This document shows, one piece after another, positions 36,343 to 46,172 of a stretch of 64,000 nucleotides of DNA (within the stretch, counting starts at the first letter, position 1; each line of letters begins with the position of its first letter). Source of the stretch: Emmonsiellopsis sp. PD_33 (lineage: Eukaryota; Ascomycota; Eurotiomycetes; Onygenales; Ajellomycetaceae); NCBI GenBank assembly GCA_032988165.1, contig JANTQF010000118.1, positions 1 to 64,000 on the forward strand, read 5' to 3'. Both the position numbers and the translations under genes were made by a program. Below the pieces are notes generated by a model. The model was not told the origin of the DNA. It ran no database searches and worked only from the letters and a program-made list of their open reading frames with translations.

Positions 36343-38169
36343 CTACAACTTTCCCTGGGATTGCCCATTCCTAGGTCCATCCACATTCGCTAGTGGTTTG
36401 AATCCCCTCAAACCCCTCTCCGCGACGTGCTTCAAAATCCTGTTATAAGCACCCAACCCGCCGAAATAAAACCTGGTTGCCTCTTTCTTGCCTTCAACAT
36501 TACGCCCAAATATCCACGACGACGTCTCCCTAAACAATGACCCTCGTGAAATTTCATTGCACAGTCGTATCCACTCCTTCTCGCTCTCCGCCGTCGCCTC
36601 AATGAGACTTCCACCACCACCACCACCACCACCACCCCCCTTCTTCAATGCCCTCCGACTGGCCTCCGCCATCTCAATCAAAACCCTCACAAACCTCACC
36701 TGCGTCTCAATAATAGGCGGAACATTACAAAACGGCCCCTGCGGGCCCGTAATCAAAAAGAAATTCGGAAATCCCGCCACCATCAGACCCAAGTAACTCG
36801 TCGGCCCATTCTCCGCCCAATGCCCCGCCAAAGTCCTCCCGCCCACCCCGCGAATATCTACTTCACTATAACTCCCATCAACAGCATCAAACCCCGTCGC
36901 CAGAATCAGGACATCAATTTCATGCAACACACCATCACTCGTCACCGCCCCCGTTTCCGCAAAATGCGTAATGGGCGTCCCCCGCTCAGCAGAGATATCC
37001 ACCAACGACACATTACTGCGATTAAACTGCTTGTAATACCCACCATCACACAGCGGCCTCCGCGCATACATATCCGTCGGCATCAGCTTCCTCGCCGTAA
37101 CGGGGTCCTTAACTATCTCCCCGATCTTCTTCCGGATAAAGGCACAGGCGCCCTCGTTCGCCTCCCTGTTCGTCGCGATATCACTAAACCCGCCAAACAT
37201 GAACCGGAATCCGTTGCCCTTCTGCCACAGGGACTCGAAAATCGCCTCCCGCTCCACCTCGGAAGTAACGGCGGCGTACGGGGTCGTCGACTCCTCGAAA
37301 CCAAAAGCCACATTGGACCGTTGCAGCTGCGCCATGATCTCGTCGTAGTTCTCATTTACCTCCGCGCGGTAGGAAGCAGAGACAGGCCCGTCGCCGCTAG
37401 GCACGCTATATTGGGCACGGCGTTGGAAACAAGTCAAGTGGCCGACAATGGGCGCGATGGCGGTTATCACCTGGACGCCCGTCGAGCCGTTGCCGATTAT
37501 CCCGACGCGCTTGTTCGTTAGATCTATGCCATCGGGCCAGGAGGCTGTGTGTGCGATTGTGCCCTTGAAGGTTCGGTTTGGGCCAACGATGCCTGGGATG
37601 GACGGGTAGTGCTTCTTCGAGAGTAAACCCAGGGCTGTGATTATGTAGCGCGCTTCGATTATCTCCTCTACCTCCTCCAACTCCCCCTCCTGCCCATCGA
37701 CAGCAGTAGTATCCCGCCGCGCAACAGTAGCCCTCCACACCCCCTCCCCCTCCCCCTCCTCCCGCTCCCCATCCCACACGGCCCGCACCAACCTCGTCCC
37801 CAACTGCATGTACCCACCCAGTCCATGCTTCTGCACCACATGCTCCAGATACGCCAGCACCTCCGGCCCGCGCAGATAATGCCGGTGCCACGGATACGTG
37901 CGCAGGTCCTCGGAGTCCCATGAGTAGCGGTAAATGTAGCTTTCGGTGTCGCTGAGGGCGCCTGGGTAGCGGTTGTGGTGCCAGGTGCCGCCGGGGCGGA
38001 GGGCGGTGTCGATTACGATTGCGGAGAGGGGGGGTTGGGGTTGTTGGTGGTTAGGGGTTGAGTGGGTTAGGGGGGGGTTCGGGGGGTGGAGGAAGGTGTG
38101 GAGTTGGTAGATGCCGCCGAAGCCGGCGCCGACGATTAGGACGTCGGTTTTTGTGGGGGGTTGGGGCAT
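36343..38169 (-). CDS. Baeyer-Villiger / flavin monooxygenase
   Basis: FAD- and NADPH-dependent enzyme of the type I Baeyer-Villiger class, which inserts oxygen next to a ketone or N/S-oxygenates small molecules; the substrate cannot be told. Single exon, 608 residues. An FAD Rossmann motif GAGFGG lies at 14-19. It is followed by PGGTWHHNRYPGALSDTES (59-77), the cyclohexanone-monooxygenase-like flavin loop. The class fingerprint FKGTIAHTASWP is at 201-212, an NADPH Rossmann motif GNGSTG at 226-231, and LILATGFDAVDGSY in the C-terminal half. A run of ten Gly near residue 535 comes from a CCA/CCC repeat (36,611-36,640). It ends in QGKL, only weakly like a peroxisomal signal. It converges on ganB and faces away from the thioesterases. 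Confidence 0.9.
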   Translation of the reverse strand: MPQPPTKTDVLIVGAGFGGIYQLHTFLHPPNPPLTHSTPNHQQPQPPLSAIVIDTALRPGGTWHHNRYPGALSDTESYIYRYSWDSEDLRTYPWHRHYLRGPEVLAYLEHVVQKHGLGGYMQLGTRLVRAVWDGEREEGEGEGVWRATVARRDTTAVDGQEGELEEVEEIIEARYIITALGLLSKKHYPSIPGIVGPNRTFKGTIAHTASWPDGIDLTNKRVGIIGNGSTGVQVITAIAPIVGHLTCFQRRAQYSVPSGDGPVSASYRAEVNENYDEIMAQLQRSNVAFGFEESTTPYAAVTSEVEREAIFESLWQKGNGFRFMFGGFSDIATNREANEGACAFIRKKIGEIVKDPVTARKLMPTDMYARRPLCDGGYYKQFNRSNVSLVDISAERGTPITHFAETGAVTSDGVLHEIDVLILATGFDAVDGSYSEVDIRGVGGRTLAGHWAENGPTSYLGLMVAGFPNFFLITGPQGPFCNVPPIIETQVRFVRVLIEMAEASRRALKKGGGGGGGGGGSLIEATAESEKEWIRLCNEISRGSLFRETSSWIFGRNVEGKKEATRFYFGGLGAYNRILKHVAERGLRGFKPLANVDGPRNGQSQGKL

Positions 38170-40322
38170 TTTGGGGGGTTGTTGGGTTGGGGGTTAGGAT
38201 AATTCGGATGTCAAATGTTAACTAGTAAGTGGTAGTAAAGCGGGTGGTTAGGATGGATGGAGTGGGTGAGGTAGGTGAGAATATAAGTTCCCAAAATCCA
38301 AGTATAGGACTGGGTTGGTAGGTAGGTAGGTAGGTAGGTAGGTAGGTATATATGTCGGCTATATACCTATTATCCAATCCTGTATCCTGTCCTGTCCTGC
38401 TTAAATCCTATCAAGGAGAAGAAGAAGAGAGAAAAGAATAGAGCCAGAAACCTCCCTTTTAAATACATACGAGGCAGCGAGTTAAGAATGAAACAAAAAG
38501 AAAAAGAAAAAGAAAACCCATGTTTTTTGTGTTTTAAAGGATACTCGTACCTCCAATCAAATCCACGTCATATCCATCCATGCCCCCCTCTCCCCGGATA
38601 TCAATCCCAGCCCATCGGAGCATTTGCCAAGAACCCCTCCCCTGCCTGTCCTTCGGTCTTCGGTCTTCACCCGAATTGAGCTGAGTTGAGCGTGGGAGGA
38701 ACCGAGTAGCATTTCTACGGGATTATGGAATACGTGACTCTTTTTCCTTGGTTTATTTCCGTAATGTGCATACATTGCCGAAGCGGTTGGTAAGTAGATG
38801 TAGATGCGGGGAAAAGGAGGGGGAAAGGGGGAAAGGGTGTATTTTGCTGACACGAGTTAAAGTTGGCAAGGAAAGTTGGTTACTAAGGGTAGTATTTGTT
38901 TATTTATCAACTAATGGGTTAGGTAAGGTTAACAAGTTTGGGGGGTTTCTGAGGATTGATTTCTGTTGCGTTGTGTGGGTTAATAAGTTCTAGATAGAGG
39001 GATAGAGACTACATGCTGAGTGGGTGTGAGGGGAAAGCTTTTCTTTTGCTTTTCTTTTTTTAAAGGTGTTTCCTAACTAACTAGTTACTTCGGTTGTCGG
39101 CTAAGTTAACTGTCGGATATCAGGCATTGCGTAAGTTAAATGTATGTAGCCGCCATAGTTGAATGATATTTCTAGCCTATAGAGTAGTCACCCCTGATTC
39201 TTGAAAGTTCGTGTGCGGGTTGGAGCCTTGGATGGCGGAGAAACAGGCTTAATTGAAGAGGGAAGGAAGGGGGGAGGGAAGTGGTGAACTGGCTTTTTAT
39301 TATTTTATTTTATTTATTTTTCATCTTTTGGTCATGGAGGATAACCAGCTAGTTGACTGTTAATCCATCAGTTATGGGGATATGCAGCTACAAAATGGGA
39401 ACTGACCAGGCACATTTTAGAGTGAGTAAGGCCAAGGGGGGGTTCTCCCAGTTACATTATTTTAGGTAATTACATAGTTGGAGAGACAAACTGATAAGGG
39501 TATTTTCTTCCCTTGGTCCGTTGATAACTACTAAATTATTCTATGAGGAATCATTGAGGATGAAATAGGATTTATATTGGGATAGTCTCCCACGAAGGAG
39601 TTTTTATTCTCCCTGTAAACTTTAATAGTTTAAATAACTTAGTTAAAACATGCCCACAGGAATAAACATGCCTCAATTAAAGAACTAGTTACTAGTAACT
39701 AGCTAGTCCAAAAAAATATTCATCCACACCCTGAGCCCCGACATACTGCCGACATAACAACACCTAAACCACCTACCCATCTCCCACTCCCCTATCCGTA
39801 CCGGAGATCCATATTCCCGGCCTCAATATTGCATCCATAACTACCTTTTCTATTTCCCGCTAATTCCTTCAACACAGCAAAACTCCCCCACCAAGACCAA
39901 TTGCCCATTCCTCTCCTCCCCGCCCCCCCACTAAATAGCCATAAGGATTCCAGCGCCTTACTTATCACAGACCTCAGCACCGAGGGCGGGCGGGGCGGAG
40001 TGGATCTCTAAGCTTCGTAGGGCTGGGAAGTGTTTCTTGAGGCAAACCATGTCCACACATTTAATAGGTAAACCTCGTCCGTATACCATTTCCTTTGCCC
40101 CCATTGTGCCAAGAAGGAAGCTGGATCCCATCCGATGGATTTAATCAAAATCCACCGCGGAGCTGAATGGTGGTTAACAGAATAGACGGATTTTTATTTT
40201 ATTTTTAGAGACCTGGGGAAGGTTTTTTGCGTATATATATATAGAGCTGCCAAACTTCTCCCCTTCGTGTGTATGTATACTTGTCAGTTGCTCTACCGAT
40301 ACCCCATTATTGAATCAGGATA
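38170..40322. other. Divergent promoter region between monooxygenase and thioesterase
   Basis: 2.1 kb. A (GGTA)n microsatellite lies at about 38,312-38,346, 145 bp from the monooxygenase ATG. A-rich (38,490-38,520) and T-rich (39,295-39,325) tracts follow, and a TATA-like TATATATATAG is near 40,233-40,243. Small open frames (62-98 codons) have no family signature. Confidence 0.45.
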
Positions 40323-40471
40323 TACTTACCGTGCCGCTCCCTCCTATTCCTCCTCCTGAAAAACCAATCGCTCATACTGATCTTCTTCACTCTAATACTT
40401 ACCGTGCCGCTCTCTCCGATTTCTCCTCCTGAAAGACCACTCACTCATATATATCTTCTTCCCTCCTCTAA
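40323..40471 (+). repeat. Two ~74 bp direct repeats upstream of the first thioesterase
   Basis: 40,323-40,395 and 40,396-40,471 both begin TACTTACCGTGCCGCTC and share TCTCCTCCTGAAA-like and CTCAT..ATCTTCTTC segments. The pair sits 120-270 bp before the thioesterase ATG, so it is probably promoter or leader sequence. Confidence 0.75.
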
Positions 40472-40590
40472 TACCTCCTGTTCCTTTGCTCAAGTGGTTC
40501 AATATCCCTTGCTCCCATATATCACAACTCCACATAAAGCCAACAACGAAACCAAAACCAGAAGAGAAAAAAAAAAAAAAAAAAACGAAA

Positions 40591-41139
40591 ATGTCAAGAG
40601 CAAGCGCCCCAAAAGCCAACCTCACCACCATGCTAGAAAAATACTCCAACCTCCAAGAATACCTAGCCAACTGCGGCGCGAAAAACACCGCCGAACGCAT
40701 CCGCGCATTCCTAGACTACCACCTCATCGACGCCGGCGACGGGGCACACTGGGAATCGCCACTCATAAAAGCTCTCCAAGTCACCCGCACAGACGACAAT
40801 GTCTGCGAATTCGAATTCACCGTCAAACCAGAGATGTGCAACCCGTTTGGTACGCTACATGGGGGGTGCGCGACGACGATATTGGATCTGTTGAGCTCGG
40901 CGGTGGTGCTCACAGTTCCCGGTCCCGAGGGGAACATGACGACGGCTGCGGTTAGTAAGAATATTATGATCTCGTTCTTAAGGCCGGTGATGGTGGGCCA
41001 GACGGTTAAGGTGGTTATAAAGATCGTGATGGAGCTGGGTGCTCATTCGAGTTATACGGGGTGTATTTCGACGATGGATGGGAAGGTTTGTGTTAGTTTT
41101 GCGCATGATAAGCATTCGATGCTCAAGGGGAAGATGTAG
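40591..41139 (+). CDS. Hotdog-fold acyl-CoA thioesterase (PaaI/ACOT13-like), copy 1
   Basis: Predicted to hydrolyse acyl-CoA to free acid and CoA. Single exon, 182 residues. The core reads NPFGTLHGGCATTILD (84-99), with the conserved N..LHGG of the PaaI/ACOT13 hotdog family. After it come SFLRPV, VKVVIK and a DGKVCVSFAHDKH strand near the C-terminus. I chose the ATG at 40,591, right after a leader ending in an A run (40,568-40,585). An in-frame ATG at 40,486 would add 35 residues including a poly-Lys run encoded by that A tract, which looks like leader. The C-terminus GKM is at most a weak peroxisomal signal. A paralogue follows 0.73 kb downstream on the same strand. Confidence 0.85.
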   Translation: MSRASAPKANLTTMLEKYSNLQEYLANCGAKNTAERIRAFLDYHLIDAGDGAHWESPLIKALQVTRTDDNVCEFEFTVKPEMCNPFGTLHGGCATTILDLLSSAVVLTVPGPEGNMTTAAVSKNIMISFLRPVMVGQTVKVVIKIVMELGAHSSYTGCISTMDGKVCVSFAHDKHSMLKGKM

Positions 41140-41867
41140 GGGTCGAGGTTTGAGAAAGTTCCTCCCATCAGTTAGAAATAGGGCTAAAACTCACCTTCAT
41201 AATAGACACTTCGAGCATTCCAATTGGAAACATGTAATATAGAACCAGAACAGTCGTCGGCCCATGATTACCTAATCCTCGGCTCATTTTCAGCCGAAGA
41301 GCAACCCTGCTCTTGTTTTTTTCTTTCTTTCTTTAGTTCTTTTTTTTTTTTTTTTGACCTCCTTCTTGAGCGCCTTGGTCTTTATGATGCAATATGCAAG
41401 ATGTAACTGCTCGATCATATGCTGCAGCGTGTCGAAAATCATCAAATGATGTTGGATGTCATCCTAACTGCTTTGATGCTGGCCAAGTTAACCCCTGGCT
41501 ACTGTAGTTACCTCGGTTGAGAAATGCGACCCGGCTGTGAACGTTAGTATGACCTAGGTTGAAGTATCATCTTCATCTCAGATATCAGATACCAGACCCT
41601 CATCGATCCAAGCTGAATCTGCAAATTCCACATCTCTGACAGAAATCCTTGCTTGTGCATTCGCTTCATCATCTCCTCCCTTGCCAATCCAACCGGGAAT
41701 CAGATATCGCCCCGCATTGCTCAACGTATAATTCCCCACATGTGCGATCGATAACAACCCTCCACCTTCATCACAAAAAAATCAAAAAACCAAGAAAAAG
41801 AGAGAAGAACAAACGGCACACTCTTCCTCTTTCTCCCCTCCAATCGCACCCACCGTCCGACGGGAAA
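41140..41867. other. Spacer between the two thioesterase genes
   Basis: Contains a T tract (41,339-41,355) after the first stop, likely in its 3' region, and an A-rich leader (41,770-41,815) before the second ATG. An open frame upstream of the second gene (from 41,649) is in frame with it but translates to His/Lys/Ser-rich sequence unlike the family, so I read it as leader. Confidence 0.5.
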
Positions 41868-42344
41868 ATGGCCCCCTATGGCGTCGAAGCCTACTCCGAC
41901 CCCCGCGAGCGCGTGCAAGCTTTCCTCGACGGCGCTTCCTCAAGGCCTTCCACAGACGGCTGGGACGTCTCCTGCATGAAAGAAATCAAGCTGGTATCTG
42001 TAGACGAGGGCATCGTCGAGTTCGAATTCACCGTGACACAGCAGATGTGCAACCCATTGAATATCCTACATGGCGGGTGCGCGTCGACAATTCTAGACGT
42101 GTTGACGTCGACAGCAGTGTTCACGCTACCGGATAAGGCAGAGTTGGTCCAGACGCTCAGTCGCACGTTGACAATGACGTTTCTGAGACCTGTGCTCGTG
42201 GATACGACTGTGCGGGTTGTGGCCAAGCTTGTTCAGGTGGGGAGGTCGTTTGTCCACTGTACGGGGGAGATTCTGACATTGGATGGGAAGGTGTGTGTTA
42301 GTTGCACTCACGATAAGGGGGTGTGGAGTCGATCAAAGATGTAG
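41868..42344 (+). CDS. Hotdog-fold acyl-CoA thioesterase, copy 2, with C-terminal SKM
   Basis: Paralogue of the gene at 40,591. Single exon, 158 residues from MAPYGVEAYS. It keeps NPLNILHGGCASTILD (62-77) and SFLRP-like TFLRPVLVD, and ends with DGKVCVSCTHDKG..SRSKM. The final SKM fits the PTS1 consensus for import into peroxisomes, where such an enzyme would release fatty acid from acyl-CoA. The two copies differ at many positions, so the duplication is not recent. The ATG context AAAATGG is good. The main uncertainty is the natural acyl substrate. Confidence 0.85.
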   Translation: MAPYGVEAYSDPRERVQAFLDGASSRPSTDGWDVSCMKEIKLVSVDEGIVEFEFTVTQQMCNPLNILHGGCASTILDVLTSTAVFTLPDKAELVQTLSRTLTMTFLRPVLVDTTVRVVAKLVQVGRSFVHCTGEILTLDGKVCVSCTHDKGVWSRSKM

Positions 42345-43107
42345 GAGGTTTTGGGGATGGGCGAATTGAGACTGTTGTTTGGCGCCCTCAACGTATCTGC
42401 ATGGCGAAATTGCGATGCTGCAAATTCCTGCATCCGAGGGGGGGGCATGCATATATATGGTGGGCGCGAATAAGAAGTGCCGTCCGAAGACGCCCTTGGT
42501 ACGGACGTCGGAAGAGAAGCGTCGTAGGGGTAATACAGCCGGCACCATGTAGGACGATGGGGGAATGGTCTCGCTCCCTCTTTTATTTTTATACTGTACC
42601 TAAATATAGACAGATAGACGACTTGAGGAATAGACGGTTATTTATTTGTATCCCTCACTTGGAGGTCTTAATATGGAGAAATTTATTGGTATTGATACGT
42701 TTGGTTGTCGCTATAACCGTCTCACGCCAAAACGTAATGACGAAGTCGAGGGGTGGTGGACGTTGGCGTGATACATGATAGCTGGCCATTTTGCATTTCA
42801 GATCGGTTAGTATAATATTAAGATCAAGTCCAGGATTTATAAAAGTACGTAGGGACTATTGGTAGCCGATGTTTAAGTCGACTGGTAAAAAATTATCCGT
42901 GATATCTGTATATCAGCCCCCTGAGCAACCATTGAACAACAGAGCAATGTTTAACCAGAGCAACTCCCACCGTGATTATCTTCCACTCCTTGTGCAACTC
43001 AAATAATGAAGTATTACAAACGCGTGGGGTAATCAACTCACTTTCTTTGGCTTCCTGGAGCCCTCCACGAAGACAATCACAGGACACCGGCCCAACTTCA
43101 TCCTACC
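42345..43107. other. Intergenic region before the sugar transporter
   Basis: 0.76 kb. An open frame at 42,323-42,778 (151 codons, basic, Arg/Trp-rich) overlaps the thioesterase end and has no family look. No other feature seen; promoter of the transporter presumably lies at 42,800-43,100. Confidence 0.45.
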
Positions 43108-44829
43108 ATGCCTTTACCTATTCTTGTCGGACCCTCACTTAACTGGGCCATCACCGCCACCGCAGGCTCCGGTTTCCTCCTTTTCGGCTATGACCAGGGG
43201 GTTATGTCCGGCCTGCTCACCGGTGTTGCCTTCACGAATGTGTTTCCGGAGATTGACACCACCAATGGGGCCAACGGGAGCTCGTCCTTGCAGGGAACTG
43301 TAGTTGCTATTTATGAGATTGGCTGTTTCTTCGGTGCCATTTTGTGTTTCTTGATCGGAGAGATGCTGGGCCGGAGGAAGTGTATCATGATCGGCTGCGT
43401 TGTCTTGGGTATTGGCGCTGCCCTCCAGGCAGCTGCGTATGGTATTCCGCAGATGATTGTAGGGAGGGTGGTGGCTGGGATTGGAAATGGCATGAACACG
43501 AGCACTATCCGTAAGAATTTCCCTTTGATGTTAGATCTACCTTGCAATGAATATGTCTCTTATGACCAAAATCGCATTGTATAGCTGTCTGGCAGTCGGA
43601 ATTAATGCAAGCGGCAGACCGTGGGAGGGGGCTTTGCATCTCACTTGTCATCACCGTTTGCGGCGTCATGGTTTCCTACTGGGTGGACTATGGGATGAGC
43701 CATGTGTCGAGCGAAGCTCAATTCCGCTTCCCGCTGGCGCTGCAAATCCTTTTTATTCTGCTTACCTTTGTAGGAGTTTTTATGCTGCCCGAATCCCCTA
43801 GATGGCTGATCGCTCATGATAAGCATGAAGAGGCGAAGCAGATATTGTGGGCAGTGGAGAAGAATGCCAAAAATCTGGATATCGATGATCCAATTTTGAC
43901 CACTCGCATGGCTGATATTCAGCATGCAATAGAGGAAGAGCGCCAAGCTACTTCCAAAGGGAGTTTTCGAGCAATTCTGACGAATGGAGAGCAGAGGCTT
44001 CTGTATCGTACGTTGCTTGGTGTCGGAGTTCAGTTAATGCAGCAACTTTCAGGCATAAACGTCATTACCTATGTATTTATTCCCCCGTCCTGGATTTTTT
44101 CATTCAACAGGAGATGAATCAGCTAACGAGGAATCACAGTATGCCCCGGTAATATTCCAGAAATCAGTTGGGCTATCGCACGATATGTCCCTCCTACTTG
44201 CTGGCTTCAACGGCATCGCATACTTCCTCTGTTCTTTCATCCCTATTTGGATCATAGATCGATTAGGTCGGCGAAAACTCATGCTCTTTGCAGTGGCAGG
44301 TCAGGGTGCCTGTATGGCTGTGTTGTCAGGCACCATTGCAAACGGGTCAAAAAGTGCCGGAATTGTTGCTATTGCGATGTTGTTCCTCTTTGATTTTTTC
44401 TTCTCTGTGGGAATGTTGGCCATCCCATGGCTGTGTAAGTTCCGACTTATGCCGGATAACCCCCTTCGAGACGAGTTGAAGGCCTGAACTAACCGGATAA
44501 CCGTAGTACCTGTGGAGTATGCCCCTCTCGCCATCCGAACGAAAGCTGCAGCACTCGCAACAGCATCAAACTGGATATTCAATTTTGTTGTTGTGGAAAT
44601 CACACCCGTCAGTATTGGGAGTATTGGATGGCGGACGTATCTCTATTTCGGTATCTTCAACTTTTCGTTTCTTCCTGTCGTATATATCTTTTACCCTGAG
44701 ACGCGGAATCTGTCATTGGAGAACATCGATAACCTCTTTGCCGGCGAGCACATCATAATGCATTGGACGGACGGCGCGGGTGACGGGATTGAGGCACATG
44801 GGGCAGAGCTTTCCAGGAGAGAAACCTGA
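43108..44829 (+). CDS. MFS sugar transporter (hexose/hydroxylated-sugar permease)
   Basis: Plasma-membrane sugar porter of the major facilitator superfamily. Four exons: 43,108-43,510; 43,585-44,072; 44,140-44,434; 44,507-44,829; phases join to 502 residues. Sugar-porter signatures are FLLFGYDQGVMSG after the first helix, GEMLGRRKCI, PESPRWLIA at the end of the N-half, QLMQQLSGINVITYYAPVIF in helix 7, DRLGRRKLM, and YPETRNLSLENID before the C-terminal tail. The tail is short and hydrophilic. The splice T|TA gives PWLLPVEYAP where many relatives have PWLYP. Introns are 67-74 bp. Substrate cannot be assigned. Confidence 0.9.
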
Positions 44830-46172
44830 CAAGGATAGTTCCCGCCCTAGGATGCTGGGATGCAGTAATCTTGCTTCTGGCGGTAGAAATGTAGCTTTAA
44901 GGGGGATTTCGTTCATTTGTTTCTTCGTTGGGATTCATTAGAGCCTTGATATATGCCGTATGATCATGTCCCTGAGCAATGCTGCCCAGAAAGGGCATTT
45001 TTTGGCCAATTTAAATGTTTGTACCGTATCGATATGTTCAATCAGCCTGCGAAATAAATCTCGCGGGGCGATGCCACTCCCTGGTAGACCCTGGAGGGTG
45101 GCAATGATCTCTTGAGAACGAGAATCATGCTCGACGCGTCTCTGATATTTGGTAGTTGACGCGGGATGGAATGGGCGGTTTGGGCGCTTTTTATGTGGCC
45201 CGTGCGATCCGTCGATATCTAAAACCTGTCGCCAACATCATGTTGAGAACTTAGATCTTCAATGCCATCATCAGCGAGTATGCAAGATCATGACTGTTAT
45301 CTGGACAAGCAAGCGCAAGGCATTGCTCACGCTAGACTCTAGTCCAGCCATCAGCCAGGGCGGCATAATCAAGGAAATCTCAGCGCACTAAACATCTTAC
45401 CTGGCACATCCCCAAGCATCCAGCCATATCAAAGTCCCTCCCCAGCGGCCCAATTGGATCGCCAGGACACAGCAGGGCCGGGTATTCCCTTAAGATACCT
45501 GGTCGAAGCGTCACAAGGGGCAAACCTCGTTTGCGACGGGATGGTCTGGAACAGGCGTCTCCTCCACTGCGGCGAAGCTGCCCCTAGCCAGCCGTCTAGG
45601 TCATGGCGAATGTCTGGGAAATCCCTTAAAGAATCCGCATGGATTGCTCGGAGAGGCTGGATGATAACGCCCATTTCCCGTCCCTCCAGGAGAGGGATGC
45701 TGTCCCGCTGTCTGACCGCAGAGTCTAAATAAGCCGTTCCACGCCACTCAATGTACAGTACGCACAGCATCAAGACTGCTGAAGAGACGACGCGCATACC
45801 TGGAACTTGAAGCCGTGTACTTGCACGCTGATTCAGATGACCTTGTGTCTGTTTCTTGGCTGAGATTCCGGCTGTGTTGCACTTGACTGTTGTTGACCCG
45901 TTGGACTCTCCAGCCCCGCCTGCCGCCCCCCGCTGCATAAATATTCACCGAGAAGCCTTGTATTTCTCGCTGTTCCTTTCTCTCTCTCTCCGGATTACAT
46001 CTCCTTTCTACTTCCATCCTCTATTCTACCTGTGTATCTGCTTTTGAAATATCGCGGTTCCACAGACAGCCCCAGGTGATATCAAAACAATCCTTGTCAT
46101 AGTCTCATACCTCACCCTCACCTTGGAAAGTTAAGTTGGAACATCTCCGATTGCCGCGAACTTGCCTTTACA
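44830..46172. other. Intergenic region and promoter of glycogen phosphorylase
   Basis: 1.3 kb. Open frames at 45,429-45,938 (minus) and 45,454-45,732 (plus) overlap each other and show no domain. A pyrimidine run CTTTCTCTCTCTCTCC near 45,977-45,992 lies 180 bp before the ATG and is typical of fungal promoters. No RNA gene seen. Confidence 0.45.

Noticed and set aside
42323..42778. 151-codon ORF after thioesterase 2
   Set aside because: Overlaps the end of the thioesterase and is Arg/Trp-rich without any motif.
45429..45938. 169-codon minus-strand ORF before glycogen phosphorylase
   Set aside because: Overlapped by a plus-strand ORF; no domain; probably chance in a promoter region.
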